A DNA stretch of 64,000 bases from an uncultured Clostridia bacterium (GCA_947581635.1 CANPVE010000011.1:1-64000), one strand, 5' to 3'; counted from the first letter of the stretch, positions 1-8,924 are shown. The notes: generated by a model not told the origin, from the letters alone. Numbers and translations: made by a program.

Positions 1-27
1 CTACAACTTCGGCTTTGAGTTGGCAAA

Positions 28-64
28 GGGCATGGCTGGCTGTCATGCCCCATCACCATTTTTT
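28..64 (+). terminator. Possible weak intrinsic terminator
   Basis: A 7-bp perfect stem (GGGCATG / CATGCCC) with a 9-nt loop is followed within 10 nt by a T6 run. It may end whatever gene lies left of the window. The stem is short, so the call is tentative. Confidence 0.3.
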
Positions 65-83
65 ATTGTAGGAGGTGATTCAA

Positions 84-152
84 GATGATTTTTGCACTGA
101 GAAAAAGACAGTTTTCAAGGTTTAAAAGTGTAAAATTCAAAGGAGGAAGCTG
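84..152 (+). CDS. Small basic peptide (22 aa), possible leader peptide
   Basis: An ATG at 84 follows a strong AGGAGGTGAT site at 70-79 and opens a 22-codon, Arg/Lys-rich reading frame. Its TGA overlaps the ATG at 153 of the adhesin frame (TGATG), the classic arrangement for translational coupling. There is no recognised domain. It could be a leader peptide controlling the adhesin gene or simply the decayed end of another small gene. Confidence 0.35.
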
Positions 153-2346
153 ATGAAAAATCTGAAGATTTCCGATCTATTCACAGAAACGCTGAATAAG
201 TCGATTCAGCTCCCGCTCAGTGACGGATTTTCGCGCGGGCGAATCGACGGCAAACCTTTATTCAGCGTATCCGTAAAAGGACAGCCGCGCTTGTGCTTTC
301 GCTGTTTACGATGCTGACGGTGGTTCAATCCGAAATCGTTTACGCAGCCATGCTGGACGAGGTGGGAAATATCTCCATGCGCGCCATGGTGGACAGCGAG
401 GGCAACGAGATTCTCTACAACGGCGAAGGCACATTCGACGGCCGTCATGTGGGCGGCGAGGGCGATATCAAGTACAGAATGTTCGTGGACGGGTACAGCG
501 CATTTTGTTTGCAGCCGGGCGCACCGCTCCATCACGGCGACACCATGAAGCAAGCCTCGTCCGACGCTTGGAACGCTCTTTCCGAAGAACAGAAAAACGC
601 AATCGGTCTGGCGCTGCTCTACGGTTCGCAGGGCAACCGAAACATTCTTCCGGGCAGTAAGGACGAGGGCTGGTTCGCCACGCAGACCATCATTTGGGAA
701 TTTGTGGTGGGTTCGCGCGAAACGTCGGGCAGTTACAAACTGCTCAACGACGACGTGAAGGAGCTGCACTTCGGCTCCAAACAGCCCAACAAAGGGACGG
801 CTCAGGCGTATGAGTATATCGTCAAGCTGCTGGAAAACCACAACACAATTCCCTCGTTCATGTCGGACGACAAGTCCAAAGTCACCGAGGAATTGTCCTT
901 CACGGACGGCAAGTACAGCGTCACTCTCACCGACAAAAACAAAATGCTGGCCGAGTACGACTTCAGCAGCGCGGATAAAAACGTGACAGTTTCAAAATCC
1001 GGCGACAAGCTCACAATCACAGCCGCCGCCGGATTTGACGGCAAGGTTCTGATCACCGCCTCGCGCAACAATCTGCCGACCGTGGCCGAAATCTCCCGCC
1101 TGCTCGCCTACGGCGACACGGAATTGCAGGACGTAATCGTGGGCGCTGACAATATGGAGACGGTCAAGGCTTACATGAGTGTGCACACCACGTCGGGCGG
1201 ACTTTCGCTCAAAAAAACGTCGGACGACGGAGTAATTGCGGGAGTCACCTTCACAATCAAGGGCGACGGCGTTGAAAAAACAGTCACCACAGGCGAGGAC
1301 GGTAGTGTGTCCGTAACGGGACTTTCGCCCGGGATCTACACGGTTTCGGGGCAGACACTCGACCGATACGAGCCGCAGAAGGAACAGACTGTTACCGTCG
1401 AGGACGGCAAAACCGCGACTGTTAATTTTGCAAACAAGCTCAAACGCGGCGGTTTGGAGGTGGTCAAAACCGCCGAGGACAAGGTTATCGAGGGCGTGAA
1501 GTTCCATCTTTTCGGCAGGTCATACGCGGGTACGACTGTTGACGAGTACGCCGTCACCGACGAGAACGAGCTTGCGAAATTTGAAAACATTCCAATCAGC
1601 GGGGAAACTCCCTACACGCTGGAGGAGGTCGTGACGGGCGACCAATACACCGCGCCATCGAAGCAGACCGCGCCGATTGAGTGGAACAAGGTAACCAAGC
1701 GCAGCTTCAACAACACGCTGAAAAAGTTCAGCATCAGCGTCGTTAAAAAGGACGTTGAAACCACAACCGCGCAGGGGGAAGGAACCCTTGCGGGCGCGGT
1801 TTACGGAATTTACAAGGCTGACAAGCTCATTGACAGCTACACCACCGACAAGGAGGGCAAATTCACAACGGGCAGCTATGCCTGCGGCACCGACTGGACG
1901 ATAAAGGAAATCACGCCGCCCGTCGGTTACACGCTCGACAAAACGGTTTACAGCGTGGGGGTCGATCCGAAGCAGTACAAGGTCGAGCAGAGCAGCGTAA
2001 GCATGGAGGTTCACGAAACCGCAGTCAAGGGCAGCGTCGCCATAATCAAGCACACCGACGACGGCACGACCAAAATTGAAACGCCCGAAAAGGGAGCGAA
2101 ATTCCAAATTTACCTCAAGTCGGCGGGCAGCTATGACGCGGCGAAATCCACAGAAAAGGATACGCTGGTCTGCGACAAAAACGGTTACGCCAAGTCCAAA
2201 AGCCTGCCCTACGGCCTTTACACCGTACATCAGGTTTCAGGCTGGGAAGGCGTGAGCTGATTGCGGACCTCGACGTGTTCGTCGAGGAAAACGGCGAGGT
2301 TTTTACATTTACAGGAACTATCGGATTTCTATTGCTCGGGTTTTAA
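153..2346 (+). pseudogene. Thioester-domain / Cna-B repeat surface adhesin, frame-disrupted
   Basis: The main open frame runs 293-2260 (655 codons from an internal GTG). It begins inside a signal peptide whose basic n-region (RIRKR) is encoded just upstream of that GTG, so the native start must be further left. The best RBS/ATG (AGGAGG, ATG 153) is in another frame that stops at 317. The mature part has a thioester domain (FCLQPG near residue 72 and the TQTIIWEF motif) typical of host-binding Gram-positive adhesins. About four Cna-B/SpaA prealbumin-like repeats follow (roughly residues 300-385, 385-470, 475-570, 575-655). At the 3' end coding continues in another frame (GRELIADLDVFVEENGE...) to a stop at 2346, and no LPxTG anchor or membrane tail follows. 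Such proteins are common cargo of Clostridia conjugative elements. The gene looks dead at both ends. A diverged fragment of it recurs at 37.7 kb. Confidence 0.8.
190..269. repeat. Two-part inverted repeat inside the adhesin gene start
   Basis: ACGCTGAATAA (190-200) is repeated inverted as TTATTCAGCGT (259-269), and GTCGATTC (200-207) as GAATCGAC (241-248). The RNA could fold into a long hairpin around 208-240, with a 10-nt bulge on one side. It lies between the RBS-proximal ATG at 153 and the signal-peptide coding sequence, exactly where the reading frame changes. It may be a regulatory hairpin or the trace of a duplication/inversion that broke the gene. Confidence 0.6.
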
Positions 2347-2470
2347 AAGTGCAGAATAATTATTACAAAACACGAAAAATCAAAGAATTACAACAGTTTA
2401 CAACGCTATTTTTATAAAAATCCAAAAAACAATAGATATAAAAGCTGATATGTGTTATGATGAAATGGAA

Positions 2471-2546
2471 AGGAGGTCAGTGTTTGTCTAAATCAATCAA
2501 GATTGAATGCAGATAGCAAAAGCTATTTGCGAAAAATAGCTTTTGC
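2471..2546 (+). promoter_or_regulatory. Leader with mini-ORF and 12-bp hairpin
   Basis: An AGGAGG (2471-2476) precedes a TTG-started 10-codon frame (2484-2516) whose stop touches a perfect 12-bp inverted repeat, GCAAAAGCTATT (2516-2527) / AATAGCTTTTGC (2535-2546). There is no T-run, so it is not a normal terminator. A leader-peptide/attenuator upstream of the next gene is possible. The rest of 2347-2582 is AT-rich and shows no gene. Confidence 0.35.
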
Positions 2547-2582
2547 CAAACTCCATTATTTTTCACAATAAGGAGAACTGCA

Positions 2583-2858
2583 ATGAGCTATTACAACGGT
2601 AAGGATATTTTGCCCAAGGATTTAATTGATGCCATTCAGGTATATTTTGACGGTGGATATATATACATTCCCCGCAAGGCAGACAATAAAAAATTATGGG
2701 GCGAAGCAAACGGTTCGAGGCAAAGATTTTCGGAGAGAAATGCAGAAATATTCGCAAAGTATAAGGCGGGAGTTTCTGTGAGTAATTTGTCTGAACAGTA
2801 TTTTTTGTCCGTCAAGACAATTTACTCTATTATTTCTGAAATGAAAAAACTTTGTTGA
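2583..2858 (+). CDS. CD3324-family HTH-like regulator
   Basis: This 91-aa protein has ATG 2583 after a good AAGGAGA site. The first 40 residues carry the family pattern of a DILPxxLIxxIQxYxxGxYIYIPxK block, followed by a Gly/Arg-rich WGExxGSRxxxxxRN segment. A C-terminal helix-turn-helix (about residues 58-90, KAGVSVSNLSEQYFLSVKTI) follows. This matches the small CD3324-like/Mor-type regulators found beside mobile elements in Clostridia. It probably binds DNA, but no target is identifiable. The gene stands alone, with a strong terminator directly after its stop. Confidence 0.7.
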   Translation: MSYYNGKDILPKDLIDAIQVYFDGGYIYIPRKADNKKLWGEANGSRQRFSERNAEIFAKYKAGVSVSNLSEQYFLSVKTIYSIISEMKKLC

Positions 2859-2861
2859 GAG

Positions 2862-2899
2862 AAAAACGGGGATACAGCAGCAGCGGTATTCCCGTTTTT
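2862..2899 (+). terminator. Strong intrinsic terminator
   Basis: AAAAACGGGGATAC (2862-2875) pairs with GTATTCCCGTTTTT (2886-2899) over 14 bp with a single G-U pair. The stem's own 3' arm ends in T5. It closes the CD3324-family gene. Confidence 0.85.
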
Positions 2900-2921
2900 A
2901 ATTATGTCATAATTATCAGGT

Positions 2922-2949
2922 TTTCATTGAATAAGGATTACGGTATAAT
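2922..2949 (+). promoter_or_regulatory. Candidate promoter for the GNAT gene
   Basis: TATAAT at 2944-2949 has a TTTCAT at 2922-2927 (16-bp spacer), about 80 bp ahead of the acetyltransferase ATG. The -10 is consensus; the -35 is weak. Confidence 0.4.
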
Positions 2950-3031
2950 ATTTCTGTCACTTAGACAATTAAGCTTCTATAAAAGAGTTTATTATTGCCG
3001 AAGTAAAATCAATGCATGGGAGATAAGACAA

Positions 3032-3814
3032 ATGATAAATGCAAAATCTGTGAAGTGGGAAACGATTCAAAATTGGACGGATTTATATTTTAATGAATTG
3101 TGCTATAAAAACGACGGATTTCACAGTGATATGATATTCGATGGAGAACCGTATACGATAGATTATAATGGTGAAACAATCGGTTTTTTCTCTCTCGGAG
3201 ATTCTTGGGACGGTGGAAAAATGTTTAGAATGTTCTATATTCTTCCTACTCAGCACCGAAAGTCCCGTAGTATTTTTGAAAAGATGAGCGAAGAATTTGA
3301 CATTGAGGCAGCACTGGTCGCCAGTAACGATGCTCATTTAATAAGCTTGGCCTTTGAAAAAATGAATGCATTGGGTACTGGTTTTGATATGCAAGCCTTC
3401 AATTTTATCTACGGCAAGCCTGAGCGTAAAGCAGAATTTGGGAGGGAATGCATTCACAAGGTTAACGATTTAGAGCAAATGAATAGGTTGACCGAAGGGC
3501 AATGGGACGGAATGTTTGACAATAAGCACAATCAATTTTATGAGCTGATAGTTGGAAATGAAATTTTGGGCTTTGGAGCAATCAGTTCTATGGGTTACAA
3601 TAAAAAGTGCGTAGATATCGGGAATTATGTGCTTCCTGAACATAGACTAAAGGGCGTGGGAAGAAGTCTGTTGATCAGTCTTGGTGAAATAGCCATAGAA
3701 CAGGGGTTTGTACCTGTCGCAGGCTGTTGGTACGGCAATACGGAAAGCATTGCTGCACTTACAAGCGCGGGATTTATTCCGGAAAACAGATTGTTCTATG
3801 TTAGATTTAAGTAA
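3032..3814 (+). CDS. GNAT family N-acetyltransferase
   Basis: The frame is open from about 2852, but the usable start is ATG 3032, preceded by GGGAGAT at 3018-3024, giving 260 aa. The C-terminal half carries the GNAT acetyl-CoA motif A (VLPEHRLKGVGRSLL, then the helix LGEIAIEQGF) and a typical motif B end (NTESIAALTSAGF). The N-terminal 120 residues resemble a second, degenerate GNAT fold. The substrate cannot be told; relatives include aminoglycoside-type and small-amine acetyltransferases. It is monocistronic between two terminators. Confidence 0.75.
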   Translation: MINAKSVKWETIQNWTDLYFNELCYKNDGFHSDMIFDGEPYTIDYNGETIGFFSLGDSWDGGKMFRMFYILPTQHRKSRSIFEKMSEEFDIEAALVASNDAHLISLAFEKMNALGTGFDMQAFNFIYGKPERKAEFGRECIHKVNDLEQMNRLTEGQWDGMFDNKHNQFYELIVGNEILGFGAISSMGYNKKCVDIGNYVLPEHRLKGVGRSLLISLGEIAIEQGFVPVAGCWYGNTESIAALTSAGFIPENRLFYVRFK

Positions 3815-3850
3815 AAAATTTATATTAAAAAATTGAACGATAAGTAAGGC

Positions 3851-3895
3851 GGGCGTTTGTACGGCTTCAAAAAGCTGATTTCAAATGCCCTTTTT
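3851..3895 (+). terminator. Intrinsic terminator after the GNAT gene
   Basis: GGGCGTTTG (3851-3859) pairs with CAAATGCCC (3882-3890), one G-U pair, with an inner GCTT/AAGC hairpin in the loop and T5 at 3891-3895. Confidence 0.7.
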
Positions 3896-3924
3896 GACTG
3901 CCCGAAGGAGAGGATTTTTGAAAA

Positions 3925-4212
3925 ATGGAAAACATCGAAAAAGCAATTCCAAAAATAAATCGCGGCTATAAAATGATCTACAAGTACAGGGTGTGAGAAG
4001 TCACTCACGTCATCGGCTACGGCCCCAAATCGCCCGACCCGTACGTCGCGTGGTACTATACGCCTGCAAACGGATTCTATTGGGGCAGATATACCGGCAC
4101 TTACGAGAAGGCTATGACCTGTCTGCTCGACCGCGTGAGAATGGCTGACGTTAACAGTCTGAAGGCACGCGGCGTTATTCCCAGCGACAAAGGCGGTCGG
4201 GACGTGAGATGA
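3925..4212 (+). pseudogene. Conjugative-element hypothetical protein with in-frame stop
   Basis: From ATG 3925 (RBS GGAGAGG upstream) a single frame codes for 95 residues, interrupted once by TGA at 3994-3996 after 23 codons. The part after the stop is well-formed protein sequence (HVIGYGPKSPDPYVAWYY ... TYEKAMTCLLDRV) and runs to TGA 4210-4212, overlapping the next gene by ATGA. No function is recognised. With neighbouring element genes also decayed, a point-mutation stop is the simplest reading. Confidence 0.55.
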
Positions 4213-4376
4213 ACGACGGGCGAAATATTTTTATTTGCAAACACTGCAAATACGCCGATTATCGCGACGGGCGAATCATTTTCTGCGGCGTGTGCATGAG
4301 GAAAATTCTCGACGAAATGCAGCAGTTAAAGGCTTCACGGCAATCAAAAGAAACGGAGGATTCCGATAATGAATGA
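4209..4376 (+). CDS. Small zinc-ribbon-like protein (55 aa)
   Basis: ATG 4209 overlaps the preceding stop (ATGA), suggesting coupling. The 55-aa product has two Cys pairs, CKHC near residue 10 and CGVC near residue 29, spaced like a zinc ribbon, then a short acidic/Gln-rich helix. It resembles small conjugative-element proteins, but I recognise no named family. Confidence 0.55.
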   Translation: MNDGRNIFICKHCKYADYRDGRIIFCGVCMRKILDEMQQLKASRQSKETEDSDNE

Positions 4377-4396
4377 AAATAAGGAGGCTCGTTAAA

Positions 4397-4708
4397 ATGG
4401 TAAAATCGAATGACGAACAAGAATTGGAATTGGTGGCGTTGGAGGGCTTTACCGACAATGATTGCTGCAAAATCGGCTCGCGCGAATGTATTGTCGGAAA
4501 GATAGTGGCGATTCAGCTGGAGCCGACGCGGTTTGAATACAGTCATTGCGCGCGGCAATTGGTGCTGGTAGAGGGCGGCGCGGACGCTTCGGGAGAGCGC
4601 GGCAGGGTATTTTACGGAATCTGGCGGCGCATAGAGGCGATGGGTGTGCTTCGGCATGACAGAATACCATGCTGGGCGTTTGAAATGCTGGCCAAAATCC
4701 GGCGTTAG
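4397..4708 (+). CDS. Conjugative-element hypothetical protein
   Basis: ATG 4397 follows AAGGAGG at 4381-4387; an upstream ATG at 4373 in the same frame has no RBS. The product is 103 aa, begins with an acidic stretch and is rich in isolated Cys residues (positions near 22, 30, 51 and 90). It lacks signal peptide, membrane segment or recognised motif. It is co-directional with the small zinc-ribbon gene (20-bp gap) and the deletion-bearing gene that follows, so it was probably part of the element's accessory operon. Function unknown. Confidence 0.45.
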   Translation: MVKSNDEQELELVALEGFTDNDCCKIGSRECIVGKIVAIQLEPTRFEYSHCARQLVLVEGGADASGERGRVFYGIWRRIEAMGVLRHDRIPCWAFEMLAKIRR

Positions 4709-4724
4709 AGAGGAGAAATTGACG

Positions 4725-5091
4725 ATGGAAGTCCGAGCGATGACTCAGGAGGAGCAGAAATACACGTTTAGACAAAGTATGCAGATTGAGATGCAGACAA
4801 CGCAGGTGGGATATCTGCGGGGATATTTTGGCAAAGACGGGGAATTTTACACGGAGTGGTTTGATAGGAACAAAGCGCGAAAAACAGATTTATTCATGTC
4901 GGAATTCAATGAAGTAATCACCGCGGGGCGAGAAAATGGAGCGGGTCTGCCGTTACATCGACGAAAGGCACTGCGAGGTGGGAAACAACCTTTTCCATAT
5001 CGGCGAATTCGCCGAACGCATGGAGCGAAACGACGCGACATACACGCCGAAGGACGACGTTCCAACCAAAGCCAAACAGCAGGCAAGATAG
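4725..5091 (+). pseudogene. Conjugative-element protein, internal deletion and frameshift
   Basis: The N-terminal frame from ATG 4725 (GAGAGGAG upstream) encodes a start familiar from Clostridia element proteins (MTQEEQKYTF...GYLRGYFG...EFYTEWFD...SEFNEVI). From about 4930 the sensible protein switches frame: CRYIDERHCEVGNNLFHIGE followed by FAERMERN, ending at TAG 5091. That block is the C-terminus of the same family, in which it normally sits more than 100 residues downstream. The gene has therefore lost its middle and is out of frame. The formal open frame through the junction (to 5102) yields an Arg-rich nonsense tail. Confidence 0.6.
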
Positions 5092-5260
5092 TACGCAATT
5101 AAACCATTAACAAACAATAAAAATATCAGGTGCAGAAAAATGATTCAATAAAAAATAAAAGGAACGAACGATATGAAAATATGATTAGGGGGAAATTTCT
5201 GTGAAGCAAATCAGAAGGCATTCAAGCTGATTGAAAAGCTCATTGAAGCGGAGTATATCA

Positions 5261-5449
5261 ATGAGCGCGATTTCCGGCATGACTGTGGAGCAAATGCTGG
5301 CCCTGCGCGGCGTTTCAGTGAGCGATATCGCCATGATAAACGAACTCCAAAAGCACATCAAGGCGCGCGAGGTAATCGGATTTTTCTGCGACGGACAGCC
5401 CAGGGAAAAGGAACCGGAACCCGCCGAAAATTCCGACCCGCGCGGTTAA
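5261..5449 (+). CDS. Conjugative-element small protein, probably frame-truncated
   Basis: The sensible part starts at ATG 5261 or the internal ATG 5279 and gives about 62 aa (MTVEQMLALRGVSVSDIAMI then NELQKHIKAREVIGFF). Just upstream another frame (about 5200-5280) reads CEANQKAFKLIEKLIEAEYI then NERDF, which would join smoothly to this protein. A frameshift near 5275 therefore seems to separate the N-terminal half from the C-terminal half. Function unknown; it lies between two genuine element genes on the same strand. Confidence 0.45.
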   Translation: MSAISGMTVEQMLALRGVSVSDIAMINELQKHIKAREVIGFFCDGQPREKEPEPAENSDPRG

Positions 5450-5487
5450 TATGATTCGCAGAGTTAAATTGACCGGGGAGGAAACGA

Positions 5488-7749
5488 ATGGCGACCAAAT
5501 ACGAAATCATAGACGAGCTGTACCGCCGGACGCGCGCGGGGGCGGCGGGAAGTCCGCAGGCGTGGCGATTCGGTCAGGAACTCACCGATTTGTACCCGAC
5601 GGGCTACCGATACGAGGTCGGCGACAAGCTGTATCTGGGCACTGACGAATACAATATCACGGCGGTTCACGACGGAATGATATCGCTGCAAAATCCAAAA
5701 TTTCCGCTGTTCGGCCAGGAAATGAGCGAGACGGAATTGAGCGCAAAGCTCGCATTGTCCGACGCGAACGACCATCTCAAGGTGTTTGTTGCACCGGCGC
5801 GGACAGATGAAAAAGAACCGATTTTATCAACGGAATCTCAGTCGAAAACACCCGTTGAATCCACTGTTGAAGCGGTTTACCCCGCCGTCGAAAACGGTCT
5901 GCCTTACGATATCGTCATCGAAAAGCTGCATTTTGACGAGCCGGAACAGGAACAAAAATCGGAAACGGCTAAAGATTCTGCGGTCGTATCATCAGAAATT
6001 CTACCGCCCAAAAAGCACAACTTCCGCATTACCGACGACGCGTTGGGCGTAGGCGGCGCAAAGGAAAAATTTCGGAACAACCTCGCGGCAATTAAACTGC
6101 TTCATGAATTGCAGGCTGAAAACCGACTTGCAACGCCCGCCGAGCAGGAAGTTTTGTCAAAATACGTCGGCTGGGGCGGACTGTCTATGGCGTTCGACGA
6201 GAAGAATTCCTCTTGGGCAGACGAATACGCGCAGTTAAAAGAGACATTAAAACCCGACGAGTATACGGCAGCGATGGAATCGACCCTGACCGCGTTTTAC
6301 ACGCCGCCGGTCGTCATTCGCACGATGTATGAGATACTCGAAAGGCTCGGATTTTCTCAGGGAAATATTTTGGAGCCGTCGTGCGGCGTGGGAAATTTTT
6401 TCGGCCTGCTGCCCGACAGTATGACAAAATCCAACCTCTACGGCGTGGAAATCGACCCGCTCACAGGCGGCATTGCCAGGCAGCTCTACCAGAAGGCCAA
6501 TATCGCCCTCGAGGGATTTGAGCGCACGAACTTGCCCGACGGGCATTTTGACGTGGTTATCGGCAACGTCCCGTTCGGCGATTTTCGCGTGGACGACAAA
6601 CGCTACAACTCCCAGAATTTCCTCATTCACGATTATTTCTTTGCAAAAGCCCTGGACAAGGTGCGTCCGGGCGGCGTCGTGATGTTCATCACCTCCAGAG
6701 GGACGATGGACAAGGCAAACAACGATGTGCGAAAATATATCGCCCAACGCGCTGAACTGCTGGGAGCCATTCGCCTGCCGGAGAGCACATTTAAGGCCAA
6801 CGCCGGCACAGAAGTGACCAGCGACATAATTGTTTTGCAGAAGCGGGAGCGCGTCATCGACGTGGAATCCGACTGGATTTTTCTGGAAAACAATCCCGAC
6901 GGAATTGTAATCAACGACTATTTCGTACAGAACCCCGACATGATTTGCGGCGAAATGCGGGTTGTGCAGAACCGTTTCGGCAAGCTCGAAGCGATCTGCA
7001 AGGCGCTGCCCGATATGCCGTTGGGGGAGAGTCTGAAGTATGCGGCGAGTTTTATCAATGGAAATATTCCCGACCGCGAACCTCCCGCCATCGACGAAAT
7101 CTCCGACGACAGGCAAGACGCAATTCCCGCAGCACCTGACGTGCGGAATTTCTCATACGCATTGGTCGACGGAAAGATTTACTTCCGGGAAAACGACATG
7201 ATGGTTCCGTCCGATATGTCGGTGACGGCGGAAAACAGAATCAAAGGCTTAATCGAAATCCGCGACTGCGTCAGGAGACTCATTGCGTATCAGACCGAGG
7301 ACTATCCGGAGGAAATGATACGCACCGAACAGGAAAAACTTAACCGCCTATACGACGCATACACCGAAAAATACGGCTTAATCAACAGCCGCGGCAACTA
7401 CCTAGCCTTCTCGCGGGACGAGAGTTATTTTCTGCTCTGTTCGTTGGAAGTGCTGGACGATGAGGGCAATTTCAAGCGCAAGGCGGATATGTTCAGCAAG
7501 CGAACCATCAGGCCGCACAGGGAAATCACGTCGGTCGAAACGTCGAGCGAGGCTCTTGCGGTGTCTATCGGCGAAAAGGCGCGTGTGGATCTGCCGTATA
7601 TGGCTCAGCTCACGGGCAAATCCGAGGAGAAAATTATCGGAGAGCTGCAAGGTGTAATTTACCGTGTTCCCAACTCCGACCCGCCGAAATACGTTTCCGC
7701 GGACGAGTATTTGTCGGGAAATGTGCGGGAAAAATTGAAGATGGCCTAA
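5488..7749 (+). CDS. N6-adenine methylase domain of a large element methylase/helicase, truncated
   Basis: The first 753 residues correspond to the front of the very large (often over 2000 aa) DNA methylase/SNF2-helicase proteins of Clostridia conjugative elements. An N-terminal small domain (about 1-90) is followed by an acidic linker and a class I methyltransferase core. SAM motif I is LEPSCGVGNFFG (about residue 293) and the catalytic motif IV is the NVPFG variant (about residue 355). A target-recognition-like region follows to the end. TAA at 7747-7749 interrupts a frame that continues with family-like sequence, so the helicase half is missing. Methylation activity is conceivable from the intact core, but the protein is probably non-functional. 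Start ATG 5488 has GGGGAGG upstream. Confidence 0.75.
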   Translation: MATKYEIIDELYRRTRAGAAGSPQAWRFGQELTDLYPTGYRYEVGDKLYLGTDEYNITAVHDGMISLQNPKFPLFGQEMSETELSAKLALSDANDHLKVFVAPARTDEKEPILSTESQSKTPVESTVEAVYPAVENGLPYDIVIEKLHFDEPEQEQKSETAKDSAVVSSEILPPKKHNFRITDDALGVGGAKEKFRNNLAAIKLLHELQAENRLATPAEQEVLSKYVGWGGLSMAFDEKNSSWADEYAQLKETLKPDEYTAAMESTLTAFYTPPVVIRTMYEILERLGFSQGNILEPSCGVGNFFGLLPDSMTKSNLYGVEIDPLTGGIARQLYQKANIALEGFERTNLPDGHFDVVIGNVPFGDFRVDDKRYNSQNFLIHDYFFAKALDKVRPGGVVMFITSRGTMDKANNDVRKYIAQRAELLGAIRLPESTFKANAGTEVTSDIIVLQKRERVIDVESDWIFLENNPDGIVINDYFVQNPDMICGEMRVVQNRFGKLEAICKALPDMPLGESLKYAASFINGNIPDREPPAIDEISDDRQDAIPAAPDVRNFSYALVDGKIYFRENDMMVPSDMSVTAENRIKGLIEIRDCVRRLIAYQTEDYPEEMIRTEQEKLNRLYDAYTEKYGLINSRGNYLAFSRDESYFLLCSLEVLDDEGNFKRKADMFSKRTIRPHREITSVETSSEALAVSIGEKARVDLPYMAQLTGKSEEKIIGELQGVIYRVPNSDPPKYVSADEYLSGNVREKLKMA

Positions 7750-8235
7750 ATCGCAGCCAAGACTGACGAGGCATTTCAGATTAGCGTCGAGGCGTTAAAA
7801 CAGGTCATTCCCAAGGACCTGACCGCCGGGGAAATCAACGTCCGTCTCGGCGTGACATGGATACCCACTCAGGACGTAAAGCGGTTTATCGTGGAAACGC
7901 TGTCGCCCTCCTACTACGCCGCGCGGGAAATCAAGGTGCGTTTTTCCAACATCAGCGGGGACTGGTTCATTGAAAACAAGAGCGCGGATTCCATGAATAT
8001 CAAAGCGAACAGCACCTACGGCACCGAGCGCGCCTCCGCCTACCGGCTTTTGGAGGACGCGCTGAACCAATTTACGAGCGCTGTGGCTCGCTGGGAGATC
8101 GAGAGAAAGGTTCCGGGAAGCCCCCGCTCAGATGTGGTGCTTCCGTTAGCTGGATGGCGCGGCGAAAATGGCATATGCGAAGAACGGTTTCATGAATTGT
8201 TCGGGAATCTCACATTTTATGCAAACTGCCTTTAA
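7750..8235 (+). pseudogene. Remnant of the methylase/helicase after the in-frame stop
   Basis: The frame of the previous gene continues past TAA 7749 with family-like sequence (about 110 codons, ending EDALNQ near 8075). The remaining codons to TAA 8235 are unrelated filler, so a deletion junction lies near 8075 and removes the helicase domains. An internal ATG at 7852 gives a 127-aa open frame that could be mistaken for a gene. Confidence 0.6.
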
Positions 8236-8255
8236 TGATTACGTCTGAAAGAATA

Positions 8256-8326
8256 GTAGATTTCTTCACATTTGGGCGCTATAATGTTAAATGTCGAGTA
8301 GGCGACTGTCCGACAAAATCCCGATT
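8256..8326 (+). repeat. Promoter-bearing intergenic module, copy 1
   Basis: About 70 bp closely matching 38316-38386, by eye a little over 80% identical. It contains TATAAT at 8280-8285 and a stem-forming TGTCG...CGACA segment (8293-8316). About 20 bp downstream an AAGGA site leads to GTG 8346, a 19-codon frame ending at 8405. In copy 2 the GTG at the same relative place starts a larger gene. The module seems to be a mobile or conserved promoter/leader attached to small orphan genes. Confidence 0.6.
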
Positions 8327-8456
8327 TATTAAGGATGGCAAAACAGTGAATAAAGAATGGAAAAGGTTATATGAAGAGGCAATTTTTAAGTATATAAAAA
8401 ACTAACAGGAGGCAGAACATATAGAAGATAAAGAAATTATTTTAGACTTAGAAGGT

Positions 8457-8849
8457 ATGGGGTTTATTATTTTTTCTGATCATGCAGTGGCTAAAATAGA
8501 AGAAGGCGAAGATTTCTTGAGCGCACGTTATTGGAGGCCGGAAGATGTGGCAAAAGAAGTAAATTCAGGGGGGATTTTAGGGGTTTGTGTAGGCGAGCCC
8601 GGAACATATGTCATAAAGGTTCGAGAGGGAATGCCCTGTGATGAGCTGAGAGATAATACAAAATTGAAACTGCGCCTTAGTATCAAGGTAAGTGATGGGC
8701 AGGTTCACTTTGGAGATTTATATTCACTGGCACGCTGGACAAACGCATATGCCAAACAGGATGAAAAGTCAATAAAACTAGACAATGGTTATTATACCAT
8801 TCTTTGTGCCGAAAATGAACCTCACAATTCCGCAAAAAAGAAAAGTTAA
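8457..8849 (+). CDS. Hypothetical protein, orphan immunity-like gene
   Basis: The 130-aa product reads as a compact alpha/beta protein with no signal peptide or membrane segment. Coding similarity appears to extend upstream: a strong AGGAGG at 8407-8412 is followed 8 nt later by ATA (8421) and in-frame codons EDKEIILDLEG before ATG 8457. Either the original ATG has mutated to ATA or initiation is non-standard; ATG 8457 itself has no good RBS. The family resembles small single-domain proteins found beside polymorphic-toxin and mobile-element loci, but I cannot name it. It is preceded by the promoter module at 8256. Confidence 0.5.
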   Translation: MGFIIFSDHAVAKIEEGEDFLSARYWRPEDVAKEVNSGGILGVCVGEPGTYVIKVREGMPCDELRDNTKLKLRLSIKVSDGQVHFGDLYSLARWTNAYAKQDEKSIKLDNGYYTILCAENEPHNSAKKKS

Positions 8850-8867
8850 AAATATTTCACTTTCCTC

Positions 8868-8924
8868 TTGACATTTGGATTCGCATGTGATATATTTGTA
8901 TCATGTAGTGATAAATATATCACA
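8868..8924 (+). promoter_or_regulatory. Promoter with overlapping palindromic operator
   Basis: TTGACA (8868-8873) and TATATT (8891-8896) are separated by 17 bp. A 39-bp near-palindrome covers the -10 and start region: TGTGATATATTT (8886-8897) mirrored by AAATATATCACA (8913-8924), with TATCA/TGATA inside. This is a standard repressor site, most likely for the HTH protein encoded at 9336 (autoregulation). Confidence 0.75.

Noticed and set aside
206..2230. Minus-strand open frames of 171-236 aa across the adhesin gene
   Set aside because: Antisense to a clear Cna-B coding frame; no start signals or recognisable domains.
3994..3996. In-frame TGA read as selenocysteine or programmed recoding
   Set aside because: The context is not a known selenoprotein family, no SECIS-like hairpin was evident just downstream, and neighbouring genes are decayed. 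A plain nonsense mutation is simpler.
7852..8235. A separate 127-aa gene starting at ATG 7852
   Set aside because: It is in the same frame as the methylase gene after its in-frame stop and its first 75 codons continue that family. The remainder is junction filler.
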